Below are positions 35,797 to 47,745 of a stretch of 64,000 nt of DNA, piece by piece. Made by a program: the position numbers and the translations under genes. Each line of letters opens with the position of its first letter. The stretch's first letter is position 1. Origin of the DNA: Neopestalotiopsis rosae (Eukaryota > Ascomycota > Sordariomycetes > Amphisphaeriales > Sporocadaceae); assembly GCA_023078685.1 (NCBI GenBank), contig JALGAS010000001.1, forward strand, positions 5,456,001-5,520,000, in the 5' to 3' direction. The notes beneath the pieces were generated by a model that had not been told where the DNA came from, ran no database searches, and was given only the letters and a program-made list of their open reading frames with translations.

Positions 35797-38106
35797 ATGT
35801 CCAGCAAGGCGCCCAAGGGCAAGAGGGCCGCAAAGGGCGGCGCCGAGGACAAGCGCGAAGATGTCCTTCAGGCTGTGGTGAGCAACAATTGATGCCCGTC
35901 GCGCGCTGGCGAGCAGACAGACAACTAATTTCAAACTCCAAAATATAGCTTATTGCCGACACATTTCAACAACGATTCCAACCGTTTTCGCAGGAAAAGC
36001 CAAGAGTAAGAAGCGCACCGCCATGTATGCTCTCGTATTGCGCCCGAGTCGTTTATTAACGCCCTGTTCCAACAGTGCTTGCTTCCTCTTGCCAACACAC
36101 CCATCATCGAGTACACCCTCGAGTTTCTCGCCATGAATGGTGTACAAGAAGTCTTCATCTACGCTGGCGCACATCAGGAGCAGATCGAGAACTACATTCG
36201 ACAATCACGCTGGACTCCCTTGTCTCGAGCATGTCCCTTCAATCTGGTGGACTTTGTCAAGGTTTCCGATGCCCGATCTATCGGTGACTTTCTGCGCGAC
36301 CTCGACAACCGCGGTCTCATTGATGGAGACTTTGTGCTGGTCCACGGTGATCTGGTTTCCAACATCTCGCTCGACAACGCATTGGCTGCCCATAGAGCGC
36401 GGAAGGAGGCCAACAGAGATTCCATCATGACACTAGTCCTTCGCGAGGGCGGACAGTCAGAGCACCATACCAAGGTCAACGGCATCACCCCCATCTTTGC
36501 TGTCGATCCGTCGGCCAAGAGATGCTTACACTACGAAGAGATGGACCCATTCCAAGCCGACCGCTACCTGACTCTCGACCCCGATCTACTAAAGACCAAG
36601 GAACTCGACATTAGAAGCGATCTTATCGATGCGCAAATTGATATTTGCACGCCAGATGTATTGGCTCAATGGTCAGAGAGCTTCGATTATGAACTGCCGC
36701 GCGCCCATTTCCTTCACGGTGTTTTGAAGGATTACGAGCTCAATGGAAAAATGATCCATACGGAAATCGTCTCCGAGGGCTACAGCGCAAGGGCAAGCAA
36801 CTTGCAAATGTTTGAGGCTGTGAGCAGGGACGTATTGGGCGGCTGGGCATATCCTTTCAGCCCAGACACGAACCTCGTCAAGGGCCAAACATATCAGCGA
36901 TGGGAGGACAACGTATTTAGAGAAAACGACGTCCACTTTGGCTCAGACTGCAAAATCCGAAACTCCATGTTTGGCCGGGACACGGACGTTGGATCCGACA
37001 GCCAGGTTACTAATAGCTTCATCGGAAAGAACTGCAGAATCGGCAAGAACGTTCAGATCAAGGACAGCTTCCTCTGGGACGACGTGACTGTAGAGGATGG
37101 GGCAGTTATCGACCATTCGGTGGTCGCTGAGTTTACGCAGGTTGGAAAGCAGGTCCAAATTGGTGCTGGTAGCTTGATCGCATCAGGCGTTCACATCAGC
37201 GAAAACGTTATTTTGCCGCCTGCGACTATTCTCTCTCTCACATCTGCCGAAGGTGTATCGGTCCCAACAGATGTCGAACTCCTCGGCCAGAAAGGTAAAG
37301 GCGCCAGGTTCCACGATCCCGAATTCGACGAGCTGGACAATGACGACCCGTACCGTCTCCAAATGTCTCTCATCTACTCTCTCGAGGGCCTGGATCTGGA
37401 CGAATCGGATGTCTCGACGTTAGCCTCCGAAGACGAGTACGATGAAGATGATGATCAGTCAGTAGCTGGCGGCAGGGACGAGTCCCGGTCACGTCTCAGC
37501 TCGTTTGCATCCGATGACTCTTCTGGAGGCGGCACTGCCTTTGTCTCGGAAGCTGTGCACGGTTTATTGGAGGTATTGCGCGGCGAGTCTGGAGGCGACT
37601 TTAGCTCGGAGAAGCTGGAGTTCATGTCCTTGCGTCTGGCGAACAACGCTTCAGATGTGGCTGTACGCCGAGCGGTTGCTACCGCCTTTGTACGTCGCGC
37701 AGTGGAACTCATGAATAGCGAAAGCGGCCAATACAACCAAGAAAAGGCAGCCAAGACTGTGCTTACCGAACGCGACGGAGCCAAGGAATTCATTCTCGAT
37801 GTCGGTGTCGGAGGTGGTTCCGTGGAGGAACAGATCGAATTTTCGATTGCGCTGCAAAAGGCTTGTGTGAGCATCTCGAGGATCATCGAGATACCGAGCG
37901 CTGGTACTCTCTGCGCAGCATTCTTCAGGTATCTCTACGAGGAGGAGATTGTTGAGGAAGACGGTATTCTTGGCTGGTGGGCAGACGAGAGATCGTCCGA
38001 AGGCGACCCAATGTCGGGCGTCCGCGAGAGATGTGAGCAGTTGGTAAACTGGCTCGAAGAGGCCGAGGAGGAAGACAGTGACGAAGAGGAGAGCGATGAC
38101 GAGTGA
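35797..38106 (+). CDS. GCD6: Translation initiation factor eIF2B epsilon subunit
   Basis: Exons are 35797-35877, 35949-36005 and 36076-38106 (722 aa); both introns are phase 0. After a Lys/Ala-rich N-terminus, LIADTFQQRF and CLLPLANTPIIEYTLEFLA begin the nucleotidyltransferase-like domain. Residues about 310-430 form hexapeptide (left-handed beta-helix) repeats such as VTNSFIGKNCRIGKN and VEDGAVIDHSVV. After an acidic linker comes the C-terminal W2 catalytic domain with aromatic/acidic boxes (YLYEEEIVEEDGILGWW) and a Glu/Asp/Ser tail. The length agrees with fungal Gcd6 (about 710 aa). It is the catalytic GDP-GTP exchange subunit of eIF2B acting on eIF2 in the cytosol and the target of general amino-acid control. 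ATG 35797 sits in CATCATGTC. This is a conserved housekeeping gene with no oddity seen. Confidence 0.96.
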
Positions 38107-39879
38107 ACGAGCCGGGTTTAGAGATGGCATTTTTGCGTCGGCGTTCTCAGGCAATGGAAAAGAAGTTTTAAAAGATCTCACGGCCGTGATTGCTCAGGAT
38201 ATGCATTGCGGCAGATCTTGACTCTACAAGACAAATTCTGCAAAATCAGCGATCGAGAAACATATTTCATTTCTATTCGCGGCAGGTGTATAGTCGTAAG
38301 GGCACGGTGTGTTCAGTAGCAATTTCAAAGGATACAAACTACGCAGACAGAATAGATTAGCGGCTCAAGAGACCATCAGGTTGCCAAGGAACAAGCAATG
38401 ATCTTAGTAATTGGAATTATGATGCAACTGTTATCCTCTCAGAACAGGACCATTTCTCACTGTACTTATGTATATATACACAGTGAATATACAATCAGAC
38501 CTGGCCAATTACCGCTACAGGCGAATATCCCTGATACACCCACATAACGTAAGCGGTCGTTAATAGCAATATGTCGTGTCAAGGACCAAGTTATTTCGCA
38601 ACTGATTCGAGGTCGTCCAGCAAACAGCATAGTACAATAATCCAGCACTAAGGATGCCTTGGTTGGAAATCCAATCGTAGAAACAATAAAACGAAGACCA
38701 CAAGACAAGGAGTAATAGCAGGAAATGACCCGTGCCTCAATACTTTGGTTCCTGCATATTCGTTCTACAGTTGCAAGTGAAGATTATCAATCATTTCGCA
38801 ATCCATCTACTTTCGAGCTAGCTTTCGAATGTAGCAAAGCGCAATGATATTTCAGCCTTGTAAGGCACATGCTGGACTGACTCGCTAGATTTTGTGAGGA
38901 GTTTAAGTTGAGTTGGCCGGCGCAGCAACAACCAATCCCATGCTGCATGAACTCAAAATTTTGTCTCCTTTCGTCCCATCTCCCAAACGCAAAGCCCACA
39001 CGTGTCTACCTGGCTATTTAAGGAACCAACGTGGTCAAGTCTAGTCTCAATTGGTATTAACGTTGGCATCGACGCTGGGCGAGACCTCATATGCTTTCGT
39101 CGAAGCCTTCGAGAAGCAGAAGGGGTTCTTGGCTATTCGGGGGCCGCAAGTTGCACAGCCACGCCTCTAGGAGGAACTCTACGAGGGAACAGTACGAATA
39201 ACTCTTTTCATCAATAAAAAACCTTACACATTTGATTGTCAGAAGCTACCCCAAAGGTGTCACTTACACTAGCCACTTTGTAATATAGACTGCTAGCAAA
39301 GTTTCAATGTATCTTCTTGGACTGGCAAAGCACAATTCTGGTCCTTTTGACATTGCCTAATATTAGTGGTAGTAATTGAAATAAGATTCAGTAACAATTA
39401 GTCAGTAATCAGTATTGATGTCTGGTAACGTTTCCCTTCTACGCCAGTATACCACCCAGAGCATGGCGCAGCATGTAGCGGCAGACATCCATTTACAGAA
39501 CAACAGCCTCGAACGCAGTGTCAACAACGAGAAATAATGCGAAATTGTACTTTTTGACATACCATGGGCATTTTTCTCTGCTACGAAATACGTATCTACG
39601 TAGATAAGAGTGGAGATATTGGTGTGAAGTGGCGTGTGACATCTGTTTCAATTTCTTCTCGGAAAGCATATATAAGAATTTGTTCATCCCAAGACTCCCA
39701 TTTCCAGTCAAAGAGATCTCAGCAATACTCAGCTCTATATTTCGAATGATCATATCAATAACATCTGCCCATCATATAAAGACAACAAACTCTTTTTACT
39801 TTTAACCTCAAATGACATATTCAGTTACTTCTCTAGCTTAATACCGTCTAGAACCTCGCCGAAATACAACTTGAGAAAG
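38107..39879. other. Intergenic, GCD6 to orphan gene
   Basis: About 1.8 kb, AT-rich, with no exon recognised. There is a dyad CACTGT...ACAGTG around GTATATATAC at 38458-38485. A TATA box ATATAAA at 39774-39780 lies about 100 bp before the orphan gene's ATG. Confidence 0.4.
39774..39780 (+). promoter_or_regulatory. TATA box of orphan 224-aa gene
   Basis: ATATAAA in an AT-rich upstream region, 100 bp before ATG 39880. It supports that start and a regulated, TATA-type promoter. Confidence 0.4.
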
Positions 39880-40554
39880 ATGGACCAACTCCAGGTCGAT
39901 GCTCTACACAAGATCGTGACGGGCGACATTACAAAAGCGAGTCTCGGGCTCGCCAGTTCAGGCTTGCAGGCCCTGTTCCTCCCATGGCAGACGATCCCCG
40001 CCTGCTTGAATGCTGCCAAGTTGATCAAGAGCACTTCCAGACTCCACCAGCTCGAAAAGACGGTCAAGGCCAGTAGTGGTCTGCGCCTGAGGAAGCGGGC
40101 CACCGTCAGGGGCATCCTCAGAGGCGCGGTGGTCAAGGGCGTCACGATTGTCCTTTTTGTCGGCCACGACGACGTTCTCGGCATCTTTGATCAGGCGACG
40201 GGTCTCATGAGCTACTTTGGGGCCAACGACGACGGCGGCAGCGAAGGGGTCACGTCGTCCATGCGTGATTACTTCGACAGCTGGGATCAGGATCATAGAA
40301 TGGGCCACCCCGTTATTGAAGGCACCACTGCGGTCGCCTCTCTCCCCGCGGAGACAATCCAAGACATGTTGGGGCTTGACACGGCGTCTGATCAGGGACT
40401 GTCACACACGGGGTGGCATGCCGGGGGAGGGGCCGTGGTGCAACAAGTCGTTGTTGTTGGCGCAGCTCAGGTCGCGGCTGAAAAGTTCATTGAGACGCCT
40501 GTCGAACATGCGCTTCAAGGACGTGAGAAGAGGAAATCTAGCGATAGGTATTGA
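39880..40554 (+). CDS. Hypothetical protein, 224 aa
   Basis: Single exon from ATG 39880; the open frame reaches 39871 only through TTG. I do not recognise the family. The N-terminal third is helical and amphipathic (KIVTGDITKASLGLASSGL, then LPWQTIPACLNAAKLIK), followed by a basic segment RLRKRATVRG. One moderately hydrophobic stretch follows (VVKGVTIVLFVGHDDVLGIF), then an acidic region with DYFDSWDQDH and a Gly/Val-rich stretch (GGGAVVQQVVVVGAAQ). There is no signal peptide. A TATA box lies 100 bp upstream. Codons are GC-ended, like confirmed genes in the window, which supports coding. Function cannot be assigned. The C-terminus overlaps another open frame (to 40645) that is not needed. Confidence 0.6.
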   Translation: MDQLQVDALHKIVTGDITKASLGLASSGLQALFLPWQTIPACLNAAKLIKSTSRLHQLEKTVKASSGLRLRKRATVRGILRGAVVKGVTIVLFVGHDDVLGIFDQATGLMSYFGANDDGGSEGVTSSMRDYFDSWDQDHRMGHPVIEGTTAVASLPAETIQDMLGLDTASDQGLSHTGWHAGGGAVVQQVVVVGAAQVAAEKFIETPVEHALQGREKRKSSDRY

Positions 40555-41454
40555 AAAAAGTCCACCCGACTCGGGTCATTACGAGCTCCCTTGCGCCGCT
40601 GCAGCGCGAGCAATAGTAAAGGCCCAGAAAGAGGTTGGCCAATAGATAGATTGTATTGTTGTTTGCTGTCGAAAGGAAGGATTTCGCTCATATAATGTTA
40701 TTACAGATGCCTGATGTATAGTGCAGGTCTGGAGACATGATAATTATTTGTTATTACAGCCTGATATCTTGGAAAAAGTCGTAAATCAGAACTTAGTATT
40801 GCATTGTTATTAAGCTGTACTCGTTGGAATGATTAGTCAACCATATATACCGCAACCGGCTGAGGTGAGCTCTCTATAGGCCTCGTCAATGTTGTGTCGG
40901 TGATGTCGTCACATCGAAACGTGGATTATTCGGCCATCAATATCGAGGAAACCCCGGTCAAGATGGCATGTGTCTTCTCGTCCTGAGCTGAGCACTGTAT
41001 GATATCAAGGAAGCGATAGCACAAAGGTGCTCATCACGGTTCTGCAGCAAAGAGAAAACCACAGAGCTCGTTGAGAAATATGGGGTTATCTGCCCGAATT
41101 GAGCAGTCGCGTAATGACATGTGAGGTCACCTGAGGCCCTATTGAGGCTATGTCCTCAACTCAGTGGAGACGCCAGGATGCAACGGAAGAATATTTGAAT
41201 CCTTCGGTTGGGAATAGCCGCTAGAATGCGACATATAATACGTCCAACTATGTTCCGATCCACCTACTACTATATAAATGGGTCTGAACCGCATACTGGT
41301 GGTTGAATTGTTCATCCAAGGGAGCGTATCGTTATACTCACGCGAAGGCATTACTCGACACAATCTTAAAGGCCGACTCGATAGACTGTTTTCTTCTTCT
41401 TCTTGCCCTGCTTCTATCAGATATTCACACAGCTTAACCACTCGCATAACCACC
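40555..41454. other. Intergenic, orphan gene to small-protein gene
   Basis: About 900 bp. A TATA-like TATAAAT at 41273-41279 lies 180 bp before the next ATG, and a CT-rich patch (TTCTTCTTCTTCTTG) at about 41391-41405 precedes it. Nothing else was recognised. Confidence 0.4.
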
Positions 41455-41700
41455 ATGAACGGGACTATTATTGATCCTCACGGGTATACCAACCCCAGCA
41501 GCCAACCGCGCGACGAGTCATTCTACGCCGAGCAGCGGCAACGTCGTGAAGAGGCCATTGCTCGCGGCGAGGACCCTTATGCCGACTTCAAGGCAAAGAT
41601 TGACGAAAAACGCCACGTGCCCTTGGCAGAGAAGCTATGGAACAAGGCCACTGGGAAGAGCGAGCAGCCTGGCAAAGAAGGATCCAATACCAAAGAATGA
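41455..41700 (+). CDS. Small conserved-looking hypothetical protein, 81 aa
   Basis: Single exon, 81 aa. The upstream open frame to 41278 is ignored because ATG 41455 has an excellent start context (CACCATGAA), a TATA-like box about 180 bp upstream and a CT-rich leader. The protein is hydrophilic and largely helical: YAEQRQRREEAIARGEDPYADFKAK in two overlapping charged segments, then VPLAEKLWNKATGK and a Gly/Ser tail. There is no signal peptide or membrane segment. The composition and spacing look protein-like, not random, but I cannot name a family. Such small charged proteins with an RGEDPYADF-like core occur in other fungi as uncharacterised proteins; that is recollection, not a search. Confidence 0.65.
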   Translation: MNGTIIDPHGYTNPSSQPRDESFYAEQRQRREEAIARGEDPYADFKAKIDEKRHVPLAEKLWNKATGKSEQPGKEGSNTKE

Positions 41701-42745
41701 GTGGCTGTCGGCACTACATGGTGCAATCAAAAACACAGGTTCGAGCATTGTTTCAAGCAGGAATAGCATCATCACACCGGCTTGCAAGATTTCGATACAG
41801 GGAAGGACGGGTCAACAGTCTGGAGATATTCAAAATGATCTACGTTGGTGCCTCTACCTCGAATGTTTAGATGTTGGCAAACGTGGTCGTCGATCGGCAA
41901 CAGAAATCATGTTGGCAGAAACGCATCACATCTTAATACGGGGCAACGTGTTGACAAGATGAACCATACTTCTGGCGCCGTGTCTATACACCCATGCCAT
42001 CGTCGTTGGGAAGAAGAAGGCGAATTTGTCTTTATACGAGAACACCCAGTCATCACGACTTTGATAGAAACTTGCAAGCGAATACACACAAAATGTACCA
42101 CATTCCCAACCACCCGGCTACATCTCCAGATCCCCCACCAGAACCCCCATGATGTCTTTCCCTCGATCAGTCTTTCAACCTCACAAAGTACTCAACCAAG
42201 AGGAACATAGGTAGATGACAGAATCCACGTAGCTCGAGCCGGAAACAAAAGGTCAAATTTCTGCTTGCCCCCATTGAGAGGAGACAAAAAGTGACAACTC
42301 TTACCCAACCCACCCATAGGAACGTGGCTTCTCGCATCGGCCTAAAAAGCGACCATTTATTTGACACGTAGCTCGGAGGCTATGATTGATCTACCGCGTG
42401 GATTACAGAGCAGCAAGGAAGGATCTCGCCTTGTGCTCCACCTTGCCGCACGGAAATATTTTTTCATTGATGAGGGAAAGGAGCGCACAACATGGTGCTG
42501 TAGGCAAATGTGGTATCAAGGACCCGCAAGATGAATATTTTGCAGATTGTGACTGCACTGGCAGCAACGTTCACGATAGTCTGGTAGTTTTCAAAAAGGT
42601 AGTCATTGGTTTCGCGTACTGGAAGGATCCTAGAACTCTCCAATGTTAGCGCGGGTATCATACATTTGCTGCGTCTCTTTTGTGTTTGGTAGTATCAACT
42701 TCGCATCGCTCGACGTGGGGGCGATCACAAGGCTTCAAAGTCTTC
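41701..42745. other. Intergenic between converging genes
   Basis: About 1 kb between the small plus-strand gene and the end of the minus-strand nucleoporin gene. It presumably contains both 3' UTRs. No other feature was recognised. Confidence 0.4.
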
Positions 42746-45004
42746 CTAAACCTCAAAGTTGACCTTCTTCCGGCCCCTTCCCCTATCGTCTTCCATCGAA
42801 TCGAGAGTTTGTTCGATATCCATCAAGCCCAACATGTCGGTCTCCAGCTCCTGCTCAAAATCTCGTTCCTCTTGGTTGTCAACTTCCATGGCATCAGCCG
42901 CAGTGTTCAAGTTCTTTGCGAGATCGAAACCCGAAAATGAAGATGGCCCAAAATCGGGCGTCTCGGTTGATGGCAGAACAGTCTCTGAAGACTGTTCCGT
43001 CTGTATGGGGGCCCGTCCAAGAGTGCCGCGTTTTCTGACTGAGAGATTGTACTCCTTGCTGGGAGGCAGTGCTGGTTGCGGGTAAACAGTGACTGCACCA
43101 GTGCTCCTTGCCCCTTGGCTGAGCTTTCTGTGGAAGCTTCCTTTGACGCCCCCAATCCGCGTGCCAACCGCAGTCTCGCTTTCGCGCACCACGACTAGTC
43201 GACTTTCACCAGATATGATGACCTCGATTGGGAGTCCCTCATTGTTGGAGCCTTCGCCGGCATCTGCCTTGGGAATGGCACCCACACCAACACAGCGCTC
43301 GCCCATCAAGCCGACGACTAGATCGGTCAACTTGACCATTCTAGTAGGCTGAGCTCCGCTGAAGAGGTTGACACCACCGCCAACGCCCTTGCGCAGTTGA
43401 GCCTCCCAGAATTTCAGAATTCCAGGTACCACAACAACGTGCTCGGCTCCTCCAATCCAAAGCACAGCACTTTCATCAGATGTCGTGGTAGCCCTTGCAG
43501 GAAGGGGTGTCACTAGAATTCCACCCTGTACAGTGGCCATGCGCTCAGGCCCGGCAACGCTGATTGGTGCTTCGCGACGCGTATGAGGAGTCATCGGAAC
43601 GAAATCGCTACTTACGGCCGAAGCCCTCTGTGACCCGAAGCTGCGAAGGGGGCTTGTACCCTCTATATGACCTGAACAGCTGAATGAGGTCAGAGCCGCA
43701 CCCTTGACGCCTGATCCCGGCTTGCCGAATAGTGCTGGACCCTGAGGCGATACACCGTCAATATCCCAGATACCCCATTGCCCATCCATCAGAAGGACCA
43801 GGACAGCTCGGCCATGAGCAATCCATGAGGCGGCTAATATTGCCTTTCTGGATGCCGTGGGTCGTGCAAATGGCGGGTAGAGGGAAATGAGCCATGAGCC
43901 TTGTGAAGGGAAGGGGCCCTCGGACAGGTCATCTGGGGCCATCGAGGCCTGAGCATAGTCGTATATCCGGACAGCGTGAGGCGAGGCGTTGCAGAGCAGC
44001 TGAGTTGAGTGTGTGGGGTTGAATGAAATTCCCTTGAGGGGACTGGGCAGGATCTCGGTCTGGAAAGGCTCTATCGGACGGTCCTTGGCGGGCTTCTCTA
44101 GAGGTACATCCCACAAACGCAACATGCCAGAGCCTTCTGCAGAGTGGGCGGCAACGACTGCACGTGGGGCTGCTCTTCCAGTCGATCTGGAGCGCTCGTT
44201 GGATTTGCTGCGTTCCGACAGAACCTTGGGTTTGATGAGCGTCATCGCCAGGCCGTCGCTCGGCTTTTGTTGACCATTCAGCAGCGTCAAAGTCTCGCCC
44301 CATTTACCATTTCCGGCCTTTGATGCCAGCAGGTTTTCCCTCAGGTCATCTCGAGCTTTACTTCTTGGCGAAGGCGGTGTCAAAGGCAGTGTGATATAGT
44401 AGACCTCACGACTGGCGCATGAGACAACAAAAACAATCTTCTCCTTGAGGATCTCAGCTCCCTCCCACGCGGCATCCTCGGCGGAGCATGGCGTCATGGG
44501 CAGAGTGGCAATGCAATTGACAGACGTGCCCAATGACAGGTCCAATGTTTGAGTGATCTCTGACTGGGTACTTTGATCGTCTTCGGCGCCTTCTTCAAAC
44601 TCTGGCTTGTCGACAAAGGCATTTTTTCCCGATGGTGCGTCATCTTCATCCGAGTCTAGGATCATGACAGCGTCGGCGGCCGCAGCGTTGCCATTTTGCT
44701 TGCTGTGTGCCACGTGTGTCGTTTCGCTATAGGTCGACTCCTTGAATCGTTTCCCTCCTCTCCATATGACCGTCACGCCATCCTCGTGGCCGTAAAGTAT
44801 GACTGTCGCGCCTTGAGGTGACAGTACAGGATAAGTCTGCACAGCATGTACTCGGCGGTTCAAGTTATATCTGGTGAGCAAGAAGTCAGCCAACAATTTA
44901 CAGAGAACCCGCTTCAGCTTGAAGGGCAGTTTCCTCGGCAATCCTTACGTATGTTGTGTGTTCTGTGCCGTGCGCCGAACGCGAGGTCCCGCGTTGGCAG
45001 CCAT
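42746..45004 (-). CDS. nup37: Nucleoporin Nup37-like protein
   Basis: Two exons on the minus strand: 44949-45004 and 42746-44870 (726 aa). The short first exon starts MAANAGPRVRR. The intron (GTAAGG...CCAG) is phase 2 and joins to TYNLNRRVHAVQTYPV. The following SPQGATVILYGHEDGVTVIWRGGKR and later segments (RLWDVPLEK, GISFNPTHSTQLLCNASPHAVRIYDY, GQWGIWDIDG) look like WD40 blades. Loops are long and low-complexity, and the C-terminus is acidic and ends with a basic GRGRKKV. From memory, filamentous-ascomycete Nup37 proteins are of this size and begin similarly, whereas S. pombe Nup37 is shorter. Nup37 binds Nup120 in the Y-complex of the nuclear pore scaffold. The alternative is another WD40-fold protein. 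Confidence 0.7.
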
Positions 45005-46806
45005 CTTTAGAGCTGCTGCTGCTCTGGTGTCGTCGAGGTCTCAACAGTGATCTATTGTCACAGCTGGATCGAGGGCGGATTGAAATTTGTGACCGATTTT
45101 CAAGCTACCGCATCGTCCTTGAATACACTTGGGCTGCCGAATGCTTGCGGCTCGGACAGAGCGTGCGCTTGGTGGTGGCTTTGGAAGGCTGCTAAGTTTA
45201 GCTGCCTTGTACACAAAAATCCACAAACGCGACGTCGAAGCTCTGTTCTGGGCCTTGGCGCGCAAGCTGCTACCAACCTCGTATGATCCGTGCGCTAATG
45301 GGTGGGAGATTGAGTGGCAGCTGTCGAAACAAGTGGCAGCTGCGGGTCAGCAATGGGCCTCCACTGGCACAACGAGGCGCACGTCGATTGCTTCATGTGC
45401 TCCAACACCATGACATAGGCAAAGACGCATAGGGGAGAAAAAAATAATCTAGCTACAAGTGCCAAACTCTGCTTCCTGTGTTCAGACCCAAAAACCTGTT
45501 TGGCATGAACACTGCCACTATCCCTGATTACGATCACCAAACCCGGCGCGTTACTGCCAGCTGCATTATCGCTTTGCCTGGCACTTCCCAGAAGCATAAG
45601 ACCGCGTCCGTTTGCTGACAAGGCACACTACGTGCGACACGGCCTCCAACGCTAAGTCGATCGCATAAACGCCCGTTTCAGGGACGGCCGATCTTCACGT
45701 CACTACGCATCGGCAGTCAGGGACCAAATCTGGGGAATTCGGGATCATCACACAACCATTGTATAGACTGGCTCGACTGGTAACACCCTCATCGCAACTA
45801 GTTTATGTAGTCAGGTAGGTGTGGCACGTCGAACAGGAGGGCGATCATCTCTCGGTTCCAGCTTGGCGGGTTACAAACGCAGGAACCATGTTTGCAGAGT
45901 CGCAAGAACCCGGAATCTAGGTAACCTTAGGTATGTACAAACATTCGGCTCAGCCGTTGCATGACAAAATGCAGCAAAGCCAGTGATGGTGGTCCGTCCA
46001 ATGTGTCGCTATCCTTCTCGACATGTAGAGAAAATGGTCAGTTGGATATTTACTTGGAGGCCGCCTCGATGAGTGTCATTTCACGTGATCTGTCACTAGA
46101 GTCATGGTAGATAGCAGAACAAGATCATGAACAAGTCGTCCATTATAGAAGGACTATCTGAATAATATACAGCAGAGTCCCTTCATTTGCTGCCTTTGCC
46201 AGTACCACCGTCTATCACTTATAATATCCTTCCGTGGAGTCGAGGCCCAACTCATGCTGCTTCATCCACACCTCCTTGCGCATGATATTGAGGAAACAAG
46301 ACCATTTGCCTGGCCCCTTTGGATGGTTTCAATCGCAATTGCAAAGATCTTCCCTTGAGGGATCAGGTCTGCACATCGCTCGCTCGCTCGCTGTTTTAAC
46401 CGCTTCTAAGAAGCACCCCTGGACTTCGACCATTGCATGTCTCTCTCGAGAGGAGACGTATGGTGGCGACGTCCTTGATTTTCGGCGTTCCGCTCCGGAT
46501 ATATGGCCACTGCAGAATCTAGAAAGGAGAGGACAGTGCAGGGGAGAGCCAGCATTAGTAGAGCTGTCGGTAGCCACGCATCCCATGTCGTGGACCACCG
46601 CAGATACGCTGATAAATCCCTGCACCAAAGCAAAATAAAACGCCTTAATATCGTCGGGTATGATCGATCATTTGATGACAAGAGGGTGACCACCATGAAC
46701 GCCGTCGAGAATGCAAGTGGAACAAGAACTGAAAATAATAAAATTGATACAAGCGAAGTCGTCGTTCGTCGTAATCTGCTGCCTCGATCGTGCCATTGTA
46801 TGTCAA
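45005..46806. other. Intergenic, nup37-like promoter and WSC gene 3' region
   Basis: About 1.8 kb. A GCTC tetranucleotide run lies at 46379-46391. On the minus strand, 46406-46810 is an open frame with hydrophobic stretches that is continuous with the retained last intron of the WSC gene (see findings). No other gene was supported. Confidence 0.4.
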
Positions 46807-47745
46807 TCATGCATTGGTGACCTGAAAAATTGTTAGCCGTGCCATTTCCCATCAGACCATTCATCAAATGGTAAACCCGATTGCTTACCCTTAGGATCCT
46901 ACGCGAGTAGTCTGCTTCATCGGCGATACTGCCACTGCTCATCCTCCTTTGAGCCATAACGGGGTCGAGGCGCTGGTCAGAGATGGACATTCCACCGCTG
47001 CTTGATGGGGGCTTTCCTCCAGAAATAAAGGCGTTGACAGCGGCGTTACGGCGGTGTTCCTCCTCAATTTCACGGTTGCGTCTGCGGCGGGTGATAAAGA
47101 TGAGAGCGCCAGCAATGGCAGCAACACCAAGGACACCAACCACACTGCCCACAGCGATACCAACAGTCTTCGATGAGCTATCAGAGTTGCTCGACGAATC
47201 TGATGTCGGGGTCACGGTAATAACGACACCTGTAATTATGTCAGTACGAAAATAGCTTATCCTACAACGACTTTGAACATACCCGCACTGGTCATGACTG
47301 CCTGCGAAGTGGTGGATGATGCAGAAGAAGAGGAGCTGGATTCGGTAATGTTGTCGGCACTGGCTACGCTGACCTTCTCACCCGTGTTGTAAACAGTCCA
47401 TGCGTTGATTCCACCACATGCCTGTGTGTCATATCCGGGGCAGGGCTCAGTACACTCGCTGTCGTCGAGCAGAGTGTTGAGAGGAGGATACTCGTCACCA
47501 CAGTAGCAATCCGACGAGTAGGCTGCGCCTACAGCCTTGCTCATGCCGCGGCAGGCTGTGCTGCAAAGACCTTGGGTGTTGAACTCATTTGTGCTGTTCA
47601 GGGTCAAGTTGTCGACGTTACCGTAGCATCCGTGGACGGTATCTGTACCCTTGACGGGGTCTTCGGCTGCTACTTCCGTCGTCGTTGCGCGAACGACATT
47701 TGTCAGGGCCAGCAGGCCTGTGAGGGCAATGAATCTTAAAGACAT
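46807..47745 (-). CDS. WSC-domain cell-surface sensor
   Basis: Three exons on the minus strand: 47283-47745, 46889-47229 and the mini-exon 46807-46821 (272 aa). ATG 47745 opens a signal peptide (LRFIALTGLLALTNVVRA). A WSC domain follows at about residues 38-120, with eight Cys (GCYGN, GLCSTACRG, SDCYCGDEYPP, SECTEPCPG, ACGG). Then come a Ser/Thr-rich O-glycosylated-type stalk, a transmembrane helix (TVGIAVGSVVGVLGVAAIAGALIFI) and a basic cytosolic tail RRRRNREIEEEHRR ending ILRVTNA. By family knowledge Wsc1-type sensors report wall stress to Rho1 and the Pkc1 MAPK pathway. The stalk is short, so it may be a WSC protein other than the main sensor. The final exon adds only four residues; the intron before it lacks a stop in the incoming frame. 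Confidence 0.9.

Noticed and set aside
40217..40645. Overlapping 142-codon open frame at the end of the orphan gene
   Set aside because: Alternative frame of the chosen 224-residue gene with basic, random composition.
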